From Membranipora membranacea (lineage: Eukaryota > Bryozoa > Gymnolaemata > Cheilostomatida > Membraniporidae), in contig OU612070.1 of NCBI GenBank assembly GCA_914767715.1, positions 28,260,025 to 28,324,024 on the forward strand: a stretch of 64,000 nucleotides of DNA. Reading direction: 5' to 3'. Position 1 is the first letter of the stretch. Every line of letters begins with the position of its first letter. Made by a program: the position numbers and the translations under genes. The notes under the pieces are model-generated. The model worked only from the letters and a program-made list of their open reading frames with translations, was not told the origin of the DNA and made no database searches. Below are positions 13,501 through 24,404 of this stretch, piece after piece.

Positions 13501-16500
13501 TTTTTCTAATCATGCAGTTGAACATTTCCTAAACTATAGGAGCTGAGAAAGTACCTTGAATAGACAGATTCAAAGTGATCAGGGACGGTGACCTTCACAC
13601 TTATATATTTCTGAGCTTCAGCTCTGTTTATGGCCAAAATCTGTAAAATAACAAGTCTCTTCTGTTAGGAATCACACGAGCAAACATCCTCAGCGCATCA
13701 TTTGATAATGAATTGCTGCCTCATGAAATATCATTCTGTGTGTCTCGATGGGCGCACTGACTAAGTCAAATCTGGTGAATATAATATTTTATATAAAAAA
13801 ACCCAGAAATAATGACAGAATCCTCTCTGTTCTAAAATTATCAAACTGCATTTTTCTGTCAGATTTTTCACATCTTATCATATCCTATCGTATATATTGA
13901 ATCAATAGGATTTTTGTGATATTTATAATTAGACTTTCCACATGCCCAAGTACTTGGTTTGCCACATGTGTAGAGCTTCCTCAAAAACTATCTCTCCTAA
14001 GAATTAAATGTTATAAGCGTATTACCGAAGAGTGATAATACTGAATGTTACTTACCTGATGGGGACGGATGTTACGCACACTGATATTGTAGTCACACTT
14101 ACCTGATGGGGACGGATGTTACGCTCACTGATATTGTAGTCACACTTACCTGATGGGGACGGATATTACGCACACTGATATTGTAGTCACACTTACCTGA
14201 TGGGGACGGACGTTACGCACACTGATATTGTAGTCACACTTACCTGATGGGGACGGATGTTACACACACTGATATTGTAGTCACACTTGCCTGATGGGGA
14301 CGGATGTTACGCACACTGATATTGTAGTCACACTTACCTGATGGGGACGGATATTACGCACACTGATATTGTAGTCACACTTACCTGATGGGGACGGATA
14401 TTACGCACACTGATATTGTAGTCACACTTACCTGATGGGGACGGATGTTACACACACTGATATTGTAGTCACACTTACCTGATGGGGACGGATGTTACGC
14501 ACACTGATATTGTAGTCGCACTTGCCTGATGGGGACGGATGTTACGCACACTGATATTGTAGTCACACTTACCTGATGGGGACGGATGTTACGCACACTG
14601 ATATTGTAGTCACACTTACCTGATGGGACGAATGTTACACACACTGATATTGTAGTCACACTTACCTGATGGGGACGGACGTTACGCACACTGATATTGT
14701 AGACACACTTACCTGATGGGGACGGATGTTACGCACACTGATATTGTAGTCACACTTACCTGTTGGGGACGGACGTTACGCACACTGATATTGTAGTCAC
14801 ACTTACCTGATGGGGACGGATGTTACGCACAGTGATATTGTAGTCACACTTACCTGATGGGGACGGATGTTACGCACACTGATATTGTAGACACACTTAC
14901 CTGATGGGGACGGATGTTACGCACACTGATATTGTAGTCACACTTACCTGATGGGGACGGATGTTACACACACTGATATTGTAGTCACACTTACCTGATG
15001 GGGACGGACGTTACGCACACTGATATTGTAGACACACTTACCTGATGGGGACGGATGTTACGCACACTGATATTGTAGTCACACTTTCCTGATGGGGACG
15101 GATGTTACGCACACTGATATTGTAGTCACACTTACCTGATGGGGACGGATGTTACGCACACTGATATTGTAGTCACACTTACCTGATGGGGACGGATGTT
15201 ACGCACACTGATATTGTAGTCACACTTACCTGATGGGGACGGATGTTACGCACACTGATATTGTAGTCACACTTACCTGATGGGGACGGATGTTACGCAC
15301 ACTGATATTGTAGTCGCACTTGCCTGATGGGGACGGATGTTACGCACACTGATATTGTAGTCACACTTACCTGATGGGGACGGATATTACGCACACTGAT
15401 ATTGTAGTCACACTTACCTGATGGGGACGGATGTTACGCACACTGATATTGTAGTCACACTTACCTGATGGGGACGGATGTTACGCACACTGATATTGTA
15501 GTCACACTTGCCTGATGGGGACGGATGTTACACACACTGATATTGTAGTCACACTTACCTGATGGGGACGGATGTTACGCTCACTGATATTGTAGTCACA
15601 CTTGCCTGATGGGGACGGACGTTACGCACACTGATATTGTAGTCACACTTACCTGATGGGGACGGATGTTACACACACTGATATTGTAGTCACACTTGCC
15701 TGATGGGGACGGATATTACGCACACTGATATTGTAGTCACACTTGCCTGATGGGTACGGATGTTACACACACTGATATTGTAGTCACACTTGCCTGATGG
15801 GGACGGATGTTACACACACTGATATTGTAGTCACACTTACCTGATGGGGACGGATGTTACGCACACTGATATTGTAGTCACACTTGCCTGATGGGGACGG
15901 ATGTTACACACACTGATATTGTAGTCACACTTACCTGATGGGGACGGATGTTACGCACACTGATATTGTAGTCACACTTACCTGATGGGGACGGATGTTA
16001 CGCACACTGATATTGTAGTCACACTTACCTGTTGGGGACGGACGTTACGCACACTGATATTGTAGACACACTTACCTGATGGGGACGGATGTTACGCACA
16101 CTGATATTGTAGTCACACTTACCTGATGGGGACGGACGTTACGCACACTGATATTGTAGTCGCACTTACCTGATGGGGACGGATGTTACGCACACTGATA
16201 TTGTAGTCACACTTACCTGATGGGGACGGATGTTACGCACACTGATATTGTAGTCACACTTACCTGATGGGGACGGATGTTACGCTCACTGATATTGTAG
16301 TCACACTTGCCTGATGGGGACGGATGTTACGCACACTGATATTGTAGTCACACTTGCCTGATGGGTACGGATGTTACGCACACTGATATTGTAGTCACAC
16401 TTACCTGATGGGGACGGACGTTACGCACACTGATATTGTAGTCACACTTGCCTGATGGGTACGGATGTTACGCACACTGATATTGTAGTCACACTTGCCT

Positions 16501-18587
16501 GATGGGGACGGATGTTACGCACACTGATATTGTAGTCAAAATACTGCTCATACTTATAAGACTCATCTCTCTTGAGTTTATTTGTTTTGTTTTCTTCCTT
16601 AGCTAGTTTAGCTTTAGTTACTTTAGCTGTGGTTTTAGTGACTTTTTTAGCTGCTTCTGGTTTCTTGTGAGTAACCAGCCTTACGTCTGTTGATTTAAAC
16701 CTGTAATTGAACCAATATGTATTTCTGGACATATAGAGATATACAATGAGACTCATAGCTACAGTTATAATGGGTGGGGAGCACATTTCTAGGTTACATC
16801 TGTCTGATATATAAATGGAGAGATATGTATTTTTCCAGTAAAAGATTTGACTAGATGCTGACGCGGAGGGAGAGACTTACTGCTTTTTCACAAAGGCTAG
16901 TACATCAGTGTTCTTTGATATTCTGTCAGCGATGATGTGCTGTACACCTTCGATAAGATCCTTCTGAGATAAAATCTTCCCTTCAACGCACAGAATCAAA
17001 GCATATAGCATATATGTATATAGTACGAGAATGTTGAGCATGCGGATTCATGTAAGGACATATAAATATATGCTAATTCATCATCATAAATGTGTATCAA
17101 AAAATTTCATCAGTTCAAATATATATGTATCTGTTTACACACCTTTTTCATCTTTAACTTTTAGATCTGTATTGAGAGATTTTCCATCAAGTATATTCTC
17201 AGCGTGTGGGACTAGTCCGAGCTCTGAAGCTCGACCCGCCAGAGTTTTTTTACCACTAGCAGATTTAAATGGAGCCATCTGAATTTAAATAAATTAAATG
17301 GTGGAAGACATCAAAACAAATAACAGGTTCATGTCTTGCAGTCCATCAGCTACTGGGACTTGCTCCAACTTGCACATAAACTTGGAACCAATCGGTACAG
17401 ATATTGCAACCACTCCGCCAATTCTTTGGAATGGTGCGGAGCAATATGACCAGTTACAAAGAATAGCATAGATATAGGAAAATCTGCAAGCTGTAAAGGG
17501 TCAGTACCACCTGGATTTACAGCAAACAAAACTTGATGTTACTCACAATGAACTCAATATCCTCCGCAGTTCTCGCATTCTGCAGAGTGATTTTTATTTC
17601 TTCAGATGCCTTCTTATCTTCACAAGCCTTCTCTAGTTTTACTATAGAGTTAGCTATCTTCTTCTGCACCTCTCTGGGATAATCACATCAGATAATCACA
17701 GGCTTATAAGGCAATCAGGTTCAGCTCTGTTCTGCTAATAATGACTAAGGTACTCTAGTATGACCCTCATGTCACTTTTATGTTAATTTTCTATTAATGA
17801 GCCAAAGTAACCTCAACATTACTACACACATACACAAATGTGTAAGTTTCTAATGTCAAAAACCTTTTGAATGATAAATAAATAATTCTCACTTGAGGTG
17901 ATGAAGAGTATCAAACACTTTTCTCAGCGTATCCAGCGGCATATTTTTTGTCTCCTGCTTCCTGTACCTGAAAAATAAAGTTGTCAATAAAACAGACACA
18001 CAGACAGGCAGACAGACACACAGACATACCAGAATGACAGAGTTTGCTCTAGCTGTGCATCATAAGATTGGATCACTTCACAAATTATGGCGCTACCTTT
18101 ACAAAAGTGAATACAGTACAGTACAGTATAGGCTACATACCAAGTCTTTGACATTGGCATGTGTAACCCTGCCCTACTATTAATGAGATTGTGATGGTTT
18201 TTGGTACTAAAAAGGTACTATTTTGTATATACCATCATTAAAATAGTATATAGTACACACAGAATAGTACCCTTTTAGTACCTTCACATCTCAACTTTGA
18301 GTAAAAATGAGTTGAAACTGGACTTATGTTGTTAATGAATCTCATAACAGAGTTCTAAATTAGACTGATAACTCCAGAACGATACCAAAAACCTGATTCC
18401 TTCACATTCATATCATTGAGTCATTTGCAGCATCACGTAAATCAGAAGGCTTGTATGCTTCTCACCTTGCAATGAAGGGCAATGTACACTGTTCTGTATC
18501 AATCATGGATACCAGCTTTCTACATGTTTCTTGATCAGCATCCACCTCATCTGCCAATGCCTCTTCTAGTCGCCAGTTAGTCGCCAT
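7573..18587 (-). CDS. SRBD1: SRBD1, Tex-like S1 RNA-binding protein
   Basis: Animal homologue of the bacterial transcription-accessory protein Tex; a nucleic-acid binding protein whose animal role is poorly defined. Seventeen minus-strand exons in transcript order: 18587-18466, 17967-17893, 17673-17547, 17278-17143, 16980-16881, 16700-16499, 13640-13555, 13273-13160, 12398-12241, 11759-11666, 11253-11054, 10533-10353, 9631-9479, 9089-8961, 8680-8601, 8234-8053, 7752-7573. Phases agree throughout and give 772 residues. In order: Tex N-terminal helices, a lysine-rich insert before [18 protein letters not shown], a YqgF/RNase H-like domain ([15 protein letters not shown] near residue 360, [10 protein letters not shown]), helix-hairpin-helix ([28 protein letters not shown]) and a C-terminal S1 domain from about residue 714 ([14 protein letters not shown]). 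The start has a strong context (aaaATGG) just after an acceptor at 18600, so a 5' UTR exon or an upstream coding exon like the human protein's longer N-terminus may lie beyond it. Confidence 0.93.
8355..8494. repeat. 140-bp foldback in an SRBD1 intron
   Basis: Two arms of about 62 bases are near-perfect reverse complements around a short loop containing gattcgaac. The arms carry gagctc and gcagcatgggtagtg in both orientations. It lies wholly inside the intron between exons 8601-8680 and 8053-8234. It is probably a small foldback transposon remnant; I could not define target-site duplications. Confidence 0.75.
9949..10080. repeat. GTGA/GTAA tetranucleotide microsatellite
   Basis: About 60 bases of pure GTGA repeats at 9957-10012, flanked by interrupted GTAA/GTAG units, lie in an SRBD1 intron. 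The array sits directly next to the 50-bp tandem array that begins near 10098. Its translation as a leucine/threonine-rich reading frame on the minus strand is not a gene. Confidence 0.9.
10098..10397 (-). repeat. Six-copy 50-bp tandem array of an SRBD1 exon end and donor
   Basis: Six direct copies of a 50-base unit, differing at one or two positions. On the minus strand the unit is the last 50 bases of coding exon 10533-10353, which encode [15 protein letters not shown]. The unit starts with GTGAGC, so each copy boundary reads CTCAG|GTGAGC and makes a potential splice donor. The copy at highest coordinate is the true exon end: splicing there keeps the frame into HVSGLNKT. Reading past the first donor gives a TGA at once, so later donors could not yield a full-length protein. 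Confidence 0.93.
10985..11032. repeat. AT-rich TA dinucleotide tract
   Basis: Interrupted TA repeats lie in an SRBD1 intron, just downstream (transcript sense) of exon 11253-11054. No further structure is evident. Confidence 0.7.
11509..11590. repeat. 82-bp perfect-type palindrome in an SRBD1 intron
   Basis: Two 41-base arms are reverse complements with one mismatch and no loop, centred at 11549/11550 on cactcatgagtg. It is flanked by a T-run on the left. It could form a long hairpin in RNA or a cruciform in DNA. It is likely a minimal foldback element. Confidence 0.85.
12569..12767. mobile_element. hAT-type MITE with 8-bp target duplication
   Basis: A 199-base element with terminal inverted repeats CAGGGGTGCCCAACC and its complement GGTTGGGCACCCCTG. 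It is flanked by a perfect 8-base direct repeat, atttatgg, at 12561-12568 and 12768-12775. An 8-base duplication with CAGGG-type ends is the classic hAT superfamily signature. There is no coding capacity, so it is a non-autonomous element. It sits inside an SRBD1 intron and appears intact. Confidence 0.92.
14050..16537 (-). repeat. About 53-copy 47-bp minisatellite made from an SRBD1 exon end and donor
   Basis: About 2.49 kb of 47-base direct repeats, roughly 53 copies with scattered substitutions. On the minus strand each unit is the last 40 bases of coding exon 16700-16499 ([13 protein letters not shown]) plus the first 7 intron bases, gtaagtg or gcaagtg. Each copy therefore rebuilds an exon end ending CATCAG and a donor. 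The copy at highest coordinate is continuous with the coding exon and splices in phase 0 to ILAINRAE at 13640. That true border reads CAG|GCAAGT, a GC-type donor, while many later copies have GTAAGT. Reading through copies changes frame, since 47 is not a multiple of 3, and reaches a stop within a few units. Confidence 0.95.
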
Positions 18588-18886
18588 TTTTGTCTCAAAC
18601 TGTAATCAAAAGATATGATTGTAAAAAATTATACTCTTAAATAGATATGATATGTATGCTATATGTTGTGGCCTGAAAAAGGTGTCAGGTAATGGCCATC
18701 CGCAAAATATCCTCGGTAGTGTATAGGCATCCTTAATGACATCGAGCTCAACTCCTACCTCAAACCTCAACTGGTTGGGTATATGGCAAAAATCGCTGTT
18801 GCCGTGGCCTGTCTTAACACGCTTTGTTTGTGGGGGGGTTGTGAACAAATTTTGTTAACTCTTGCGCTGCTCGATGTCGAGCAGCC
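18588..18886. other. Upstream flank of SRBD1
   Basis: A splice acceptor (tttgattacag) lies 13 bases upstream of the SRBD1 start codon, so at least one further 5' exon should lie to the right, but none can be recognised. A short palindrome, gctgctcga/tcgagcagc, lies at about 18867-18886 and abuts the next foldback. Confidence 0.35.
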
Positions 18887-19085
18887 GATATTAATTATTG
18901 TCTTCTCTTGCGATCGGGTAGATAACCTCTTTATCACTCCAATTAATTTGTATAGAAAAATGGAGTCATACAACTCCGTTTACCTATACAAATTGGAGCT
19001 GTCTGACTCCGTTTTCCTATACAAATTGATTGGTGTGATAAAGAAGTTATCTACCCGATTGCAAGAGAAGACAATAATTGATATC
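18887..19085. mobile_element. 199-bp foldback MITE
   Basis: Arms of about 85-90 bases are reverse complements with a few mismatches, starting GATATTAATTATTGTC and ending with its complement. Inner parts carry tttgtatag and ggagtca in both orientations. The symmetric full-length structure suggests a foldback or MITE-type element. I cannot define target duplications or a superfamily. Confidence 0.7.
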
Positions 19086-19089
19086 TGGA

Positions 19090-19440
19090 GTCAGGAGTGG
19101 TCTGATGGTTGAGGGTGCGGACTTGAGATCTTTGAGGTCCAGGTTCGATTCCCAGTCATTCTTGGTTTGGTACTGGCACGCCATTCATCCTAGCCAGGTC
19201 CTGGCGGAACATGACTAAAAATACGCGAGGTTCACTGTGTGTTTGCACAACCCACACAAAGTTAAAATATCCCCTCTGCCTCTTTGATAAAAAGAGTAGC
19301 CGGAAGTCCGGCGGGCAAGGGTATAGGGCGCGGCTTGAGTACCATGAGTCCCTGTACCTTTACTCTAGAGGGGATTACCCTCTCTGCAATGAAGACTTAA
19401 ACTTAGGCATCAAGATTGGTGTTTGACAGCAAGCTTAACA
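19090..19440 (+). mobile_element. tRNA-headed SINE-like sequence
   Basis: The first 70 bases look like a tRNA: an A-box-like tggtctgatggt near 19098-19109 and a perfect B box ggttcgattcc at 19142-19152, with an anticodon-loop-like cttgaga between, as in a class II (Ser/Leu-type) tRNA. There is no matching acceptor stem on the 3' side, and unrelated sequence follows directly. This is the structure of a tRNA-derived SINE rather than a tRNA gene. The body contains short hairpins (ccggaagtccgg). Its 3' limit is uncertain. Confidence 0.6.
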
Positions 19441-19480
19441 ACACCAATCCGGATGGGTATTGTGCACCATGGCATCAATA

Positions 19481-19987
19481 GACAGTTTTCTGAGCTCTTA
19501 TTTATGCCTCAATTCGGAGTTGTCCTCTCTCCAGGTTGGTACTTTTAACCCACACCGCATAGGAAAAACCTGCTGGAAGAGTGTTATCTTGAAAACCGCT
19601 TATGTTAGGTTTAAAATGATTATTGATTCAGAGTCTGCACCATTGAAAACCCTGAGAGACAGGGTTCCCAAATAATTGGAGGCTTGAATGTTGATAAATC
19701 TTAATTTTAGTGCCGAAAATCATGAAAAATTCTGCAAAATTGTCCGCAAAACATGCAGAAAATGCTATATTTGACTATCCAAATACTAAAATATTTCCCA
19801 AACTATGTCCATGTGAGTTTTCAATGTTGCAGATTCTGAATCAAAAATAATTTTTATCCTATAATAAGCGGTTTTCAAGATAAACCTCTTTTCAGCACGT
19901 TTTTCCTATGCAGCGTGGGTTAGAAGTACCAAACTGGAGAGAGGACAACTCTGAATTGAGGCCTAAATCAGAGCTCAGAAAACTGTC
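19481..19987. mobile_element. TA-flanked MITE, copy 1
   Basis: A 507-base element with long terminal inverted repeats of about 120 bases, starting GACAGTTTTCTGAGCTC and ending with the complement. It is flanked by TA on both sides (19479-19480 and 19988-19989), the target preference of Tc1/mariner-type elements. A second copy lies at 55861-56333. No transposase is encoded. The DNA on either side shares gcggatgggt-like sequence, so the element may have inserted into another repeat. Confidence 0.88.
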
Positions 19988-20599
19988 TATTGGTCGCCGA
20001 ATAGGCATGCGGATGGGTCTTTGACAGCAAAGTCAACTCTCCGGGTGTCGGTTGCCAAATACCCATGGGCCTTTTGTTTTAAAGTAATTGAGTTTGCTAT
20101 CAAAAATCCATCCAGCCAATGATTACCATATAACGTGCATCTGGACGGGTTCTAACTTCTAAGAAGCACGGCTAAAACACGTCCGGGTCCGACTATGAAT
20201 TTTCCATCCGCCGCCCTGATGACGAATGCCTAACATCCATACGTTTCTGTTACAGGACCATTCTGGCCCTCATTTTACTCAACAGGAAGCCTATATAAAG
20301 GTTGCATTTGGATGAGTTCTTATCGAAGCATTGTCATTCACTGTAGGCACTTGCCATTATTCACTGTAAGGAACCACCATACAAAAGGAGCTCCGTCAGT
20401 GTAGGTCTTTGTATGTAGTTACTAGTTATGACATACCAGCAGCTTCAAATGAGAGACTGTTATGATATGCCATAATTTGAAAGTGCACACATGCAGGCAT
20501 CGGTCCTTGGTCTCTCGGAGCCTTGACCACTGTCAACTGGGCACTCATTGCCAACCACTGGACATGCACAAACAACAAAAGTGCGGAAAAATTACATTA

Positions 20600-21165
20600 C
20601 AGAAAAAGTCAAGTTCTGTATGGGAAATAGCCAGTTTTATGAAAAAGTTATAGTAGAGGGTTTGTTGGTGGAGCCCATGTTGCATGCTAAGACATAGATT
20701 AGGTACTTAGACCGATGCAACGCATGAGCAATAGATTTTTAACGATATTGGCTTTATAACAATGCTGTATTGTATTTCAGAACAATGCTGCTATTCTTAC
20801 AACACCCGTCGCCCACGACGGTTTTTAATGCCCATTCAGAACTGCATAAATTTTTGTAATGAACATTTATGATGCTCTGAGTTGGCAATTAAAACCGTCG
20901 CTGGTGACGAGTGTTGTAAGTAATGTGCCAGGTGCTGTAAGTGACATGTCTTACAGCACTCAAGGCCTATAAAGCATTGTTGTTTGTGCTGTAAGAACAC
21001 ATGTCCGTTACAGCACCTGCCACATGTCTCGCAACACCAGAGTGTTGGATTGGACTAAGTACCTAAAATTATCATAGTACGCAACATGGGCTGCACCAAC
21101 AGACCCTCCACTATGATTTTTCGCATAAAACTGGCTATTATGTACTACCCATGTACAGAACTGGG
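20600..21165. mobile_element. Large foldback element of about 560 bp
   Basis: The left arm at about 20600-20712 and right arm at about 21052-21162 are imperfect reverse complements; both carry tagccagttttatg, tgttggtg and gcccatgttgc. A second inverted pair lies inside: cttacaacacccgtcg near 20797 against gacgagtgttgtaag near 20907. Short ttacagcac/gtgctgtaa dyads also occur around 20935-21022. No open frame is supported. It lies immediately left of the LTR element. Confidence 0.65.
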
Positions 21166-21327
21166 AATTTTCTGTAATGAATGTGGCGGTAGACCTACTA
21201 TGTGTGCCTTCATTAGTAGGCCAAGGGTAGTGTTACATTGGCTAGGCCAAGGGTATTAGATACTATGACCCTTGAGTATGCAAAGGCAACAATACTGCAA
21301 TGGCACTAAACTTTGCCCAATCCACTG

Positions 21328-21538
21328 TGTAGTGCAAGGTATAATAGACTGCAGGTTGTAAATAGGGAAGGACAGATAAGAGTGCTGCATAAGAACTCAA
21401 GCTACATCCGGGAATGCGCAGGAAAGAGGCATTAATAATCACTCGGTCTTAGAGAGAAGAAGAGAATGAGATAAGACAAAGAAGTTGCACCAATACTGGA
21501 CACCTCAGCATATCTCATGTAAGTTTGAATACACTACA
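21328..21538 (+). repeat. 5' LTR of a Ty3/gypsy-type element
   Basis: The 3' part, from about 21404 on, is repeated at 24373-24510. The proposed ends form a short inverted repeat, TGTAGTG and CACTACA. The sequence right after, from 21539, is tggtgtcagaag, a typical tRNA primer-binding site starting with TGG. A 5-base near-duplication flanks the whole element (cactg at 21323-21327, cgctg at 24511-24515). The left end is inferred from these terminal features only. Confidence 0.7.
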
Positions 21539-21666
21539 TGGTGTCAGAAGTAAACTAGAGAGTATTAGTGAAGGTTTTGATCTATTAACTTGCAGAGGAG
21601 GCTATATTTGAGAGAGAGGACTATTGAGGTCTTTGAATCAATAACCGACATTGATCAGCTACAAAC

Positions 21667-22485
21667 ATGGACAGTAAATTTGGAAGGAGTGTGAGGACTC
21701 AAATGTTTAGCATGGAGAATGGTGCTGAGTTGGAATGTTGGAGGAAGTTTATCAAACGTTTTGAGATAGCTGTGATTGGTGCAGGGTTGAGATACAAGGA
21801 CAGTGATGGAGTTAAGTCCAGGAGAAAGGCAGAAGATAGCCAATTAGAGAAGTTTGAAATAGAGCAGAGAAAAGCGGCATTACTGTTAGATAGCATGTGG
21901 GAGTGCGGTATGAACATTTTTGAGACCTGGGATAGTGATGTGGATGCCATGCAATATGAGCAACTGAAATTGGCGTTTGACAACCATTTTGCAAGCAGAG
22001 AAAACATAGTCGCGACCAGACACAGGTTCTTGTGTATGGAGCAGAGGAGAGATGAGAGATTATGAATCAGCCCAGGATGCAGCCAAAATTATCAAGTCAG
22101 GAGAATCTAAGCCTGTTTCAGAAGTTGACTTAGTTGAAGTTAGTCAGGAGAACTCAATAGTTGATAAAGAGCAAGCAGATATAGACAGGGTTGGAGCAAG
22201 TAATTTTAGTTCAGGATTCAGAGCTTGTGGTGGAGCAGAGGCCGGGGCAGAGGACGGGGTTGTTGGACATGTGGATGCTACGGGGGTCATGATTACAGAT
22301 CGTGTGCGGAGAAGGTGAGGAATGAGAAAGGAGAAAAGAGTGGTCAAAGGGAGGCCCCAAAATGTTATGTGTGTGGAGAGCCTTCGCACATAGCTAAATT
22401 CTGTCCAAACAAGTTTGCAGGCAGAGAAACGGGAAAAGGAAAGATAAATGCTGTAGCAGGATACTCCAGCGATGAATCGTTATGA
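21667..22485 (+). pseudogene. gag and nucleocapsid region of the LTR element
   Basis: A helix-rich gag-like frame of 132 codons starts at 21667 and ends in a stop at about 22065. A second open stretch in the same frame at 22225-22485 carries two CCHC zinc knuckles of spacing CX2CX4HX4C: CWTCGCYGGHDYRSC and CYVCGEPSHIAKFC. An arginine/glycine-rich patch precedes the knuckles. The sequence between is broken. These parts would package element RNA in an intact relative. Confidence 0.82.
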
Positions 22486-22506
22486 CAAGATGGAAGGAAG
22501 AAAGAC

Positions 22507-24404
22507 AATGAATTTGAAATCAAGCTGAGATCTTCTAAGAAGATGGTTAAATTCATTGTGGATACTGGAGCGGATGTGACAGTTATTAACAGGGAGACGG
22601 CGCAGAGGCTAGGATTAGATATGCGCTGACAAGACGTGATTTTAGAGGAGCAGATGGGAGTAAATTAGAGATTCACTTCAAGGCTTACCTTCCCCTTATC
22701 TCTGCATGGGGTCAAGAAGTAAGAGGTAAAGCGTACATCCTAGAAGGGGCACGTAACAATTTACTAGGAAAGCCAGAGATTCGGAAGTTCAAATTGGTGA
22801 AGACAGTAAGGAGCATTAGCGAGGAGGTAGAGTTGAAGCATCCTAAATTATTCGGTAAATTGGGAGTATTACCTGATGTGTACAAGATAAAGATCAAAGA
22901 GGGCGCAAATCTGTTGTGCTTGAACGTCCCACGAAGGTTACCTATAGGATTGAGAAAGGCCACAAAGGATGAGTTAGAAAGGATGGAGGAGTTGGGTGTT
23001 ATAGAGAAGGTAGAGAAGCCAACTTCTTGCTGTTCTGACATGGTGGTAGCCCCTAAGTCTAATGGAAAGGTCAGAATATGCGTTGATCTGACCCAACTGA
23101 ATAAGAGTGTGATGAGGGAGACGTACCCATTACCCCATCTGGAAGACACCCTTGCATCGTTAGAAGGCAGTCGATACTTTAGCAAGATGGATGCAAACTC
23201 AGGATTCTGGCAGATTGATTTGGTGGAAGAGTCAAGACAGTATACCACTTTTATATCACCTTTTGGTCGTTATCAATACCGGAAAATGCCGTTTGGCATT
23301 TCGGCTGCACCGGAATTTTTCCAAAGGCAAATAAACAAAATATTAGAGGGACTAACAGGAGTGGTGTGTATGATGGACGACATTTTGGTTGTTGGAAAGA
23401 GCAAGGAGGAGCATGGTACAAGATTAGCGGAAGTTTTGAAGAAAGTCGAAGAAGCGGGGATGACATTAAACAAAGAGAAGTGTGTGTTCGGAGTTCAGGA
23501 AGTGAAATTTCTGGGGCACATACTGACTAAGAAAGGTATAGGACTGGATCCGGAGAAGGAAAGGGCCATCCGCGAGATGCCTGCACCGACTGATAGGAAG
23601 GGGTTACAGAGATTTTTAGCTATGGTGAACTACTTGGGTAGATTCAGCCCTCTCATATCAGAAGTAGAGGTGCCTCTGAGAGAATTAGACAGGAAAAAGA
23701 ATGATTGGATATGGCTAGAGATACATCAGAGGAGTTTTGATAAGGTTAAGGAGCTGATTACATCTTCTTCGTTGTTGGCTTTGTTTGACTATAATAAAAG
23801 TCACAGGGTAATGGCTGACGCCAGTTGTCATTCTCTGGAAACCAGTGGCTTACGCCTCTAGGAAGCTCACAGATGCTGAAAAGAGATATGGTCAAATTGA
23901 GAAGGAGGCCCTGGCGATCACATGGGCATGTAAAAATTTGACTTTTATCTAGTTGGAAGACATTTTGAAGTAGAGACAGACCACAAGCCATTGATTCCCC
24001 TGCTTGGGTCTAAAGATTTGTCAGAACTGCCGCTGAGGATTCAATGATTTAAGATGAGACTTATGAGATATGACTACAAAATATTCCATACACCTGGGAG
24101 TAAAATGTTTATTGTTGATTTACTCTCAAGGCCACCGACCGAACAAGAAGTAGCTAGGATAGCGAGGGTGGAAATGCACATTAGGACAATGATATCTGCA
24201 GAAGGAGATGCGTTGGGGGAAGAGATAAAGAGACATGCCGAAGTAGAAGAGGATTATCAGATGATATTGAAGGCTATGAAAGAGGGGTGGCTGAAAACAG
24301 TAAAGGGAGAGCTGAAGAAGGTGAAGGGCAACATGGATCTTCTGAGTGAGAAAGACGGCCTAATTGTGATGAACATCCGGGAATGCGCAGGAAAGAGGCA
24401 TTAA
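22507..24404 (+). pseudogene. Broken pol region (protease, RT, partial RNase H)
   Basis: The aspartic protease motif FIVDTGADVTVI is near 22552-22587. The reverse transcriptase lies in another frame at 22794-23861. It has the usual blocks: a KMDANSGFWQI-type strand, MPFGISAAPEFFQ and the catalytic MMDD in place of YxDD. An RNase H start (MADAS) is followed by a frame change at about 23838, where [19 protein letters not shown] continues. The last piece, at 24054-24404, carries the YDYKIFHTPGS and DLLSRPP blocks of the RNase H end and then runs into LTR sequence. No integrase is present. Confidence 0.88.

Noticed and set aside
14495-14689. Open frame inside the 47-bp array as a repeat-protein gene
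   Set aside because: It arises because copies of a coding exon end are read in shifting frames; it reaches stops within a few units and has no start or splice support.
14050-16537. CRISPR-like regular repeat array
   Set aside because: The units are contiguous with no unique spacers, the repeat is a piece of the adjacent coding exon, and the genome is eukaryotic. It is a minisatellite.
18606-18848. 80-codon minus-strand frame as the SRBD1 N-terminus
   Set aside because: It is not in phase with the acceptor at 18600 through any visible donor and shows no similarity to Tex or SRBD1 N-terminal regions.
19090-19165. Functional tRNA gene
   Set aside because: A and B boxes are present, but the acceptor stem does not close and unrelated repeat sequence continues, as in a tRNA-derived SINE.
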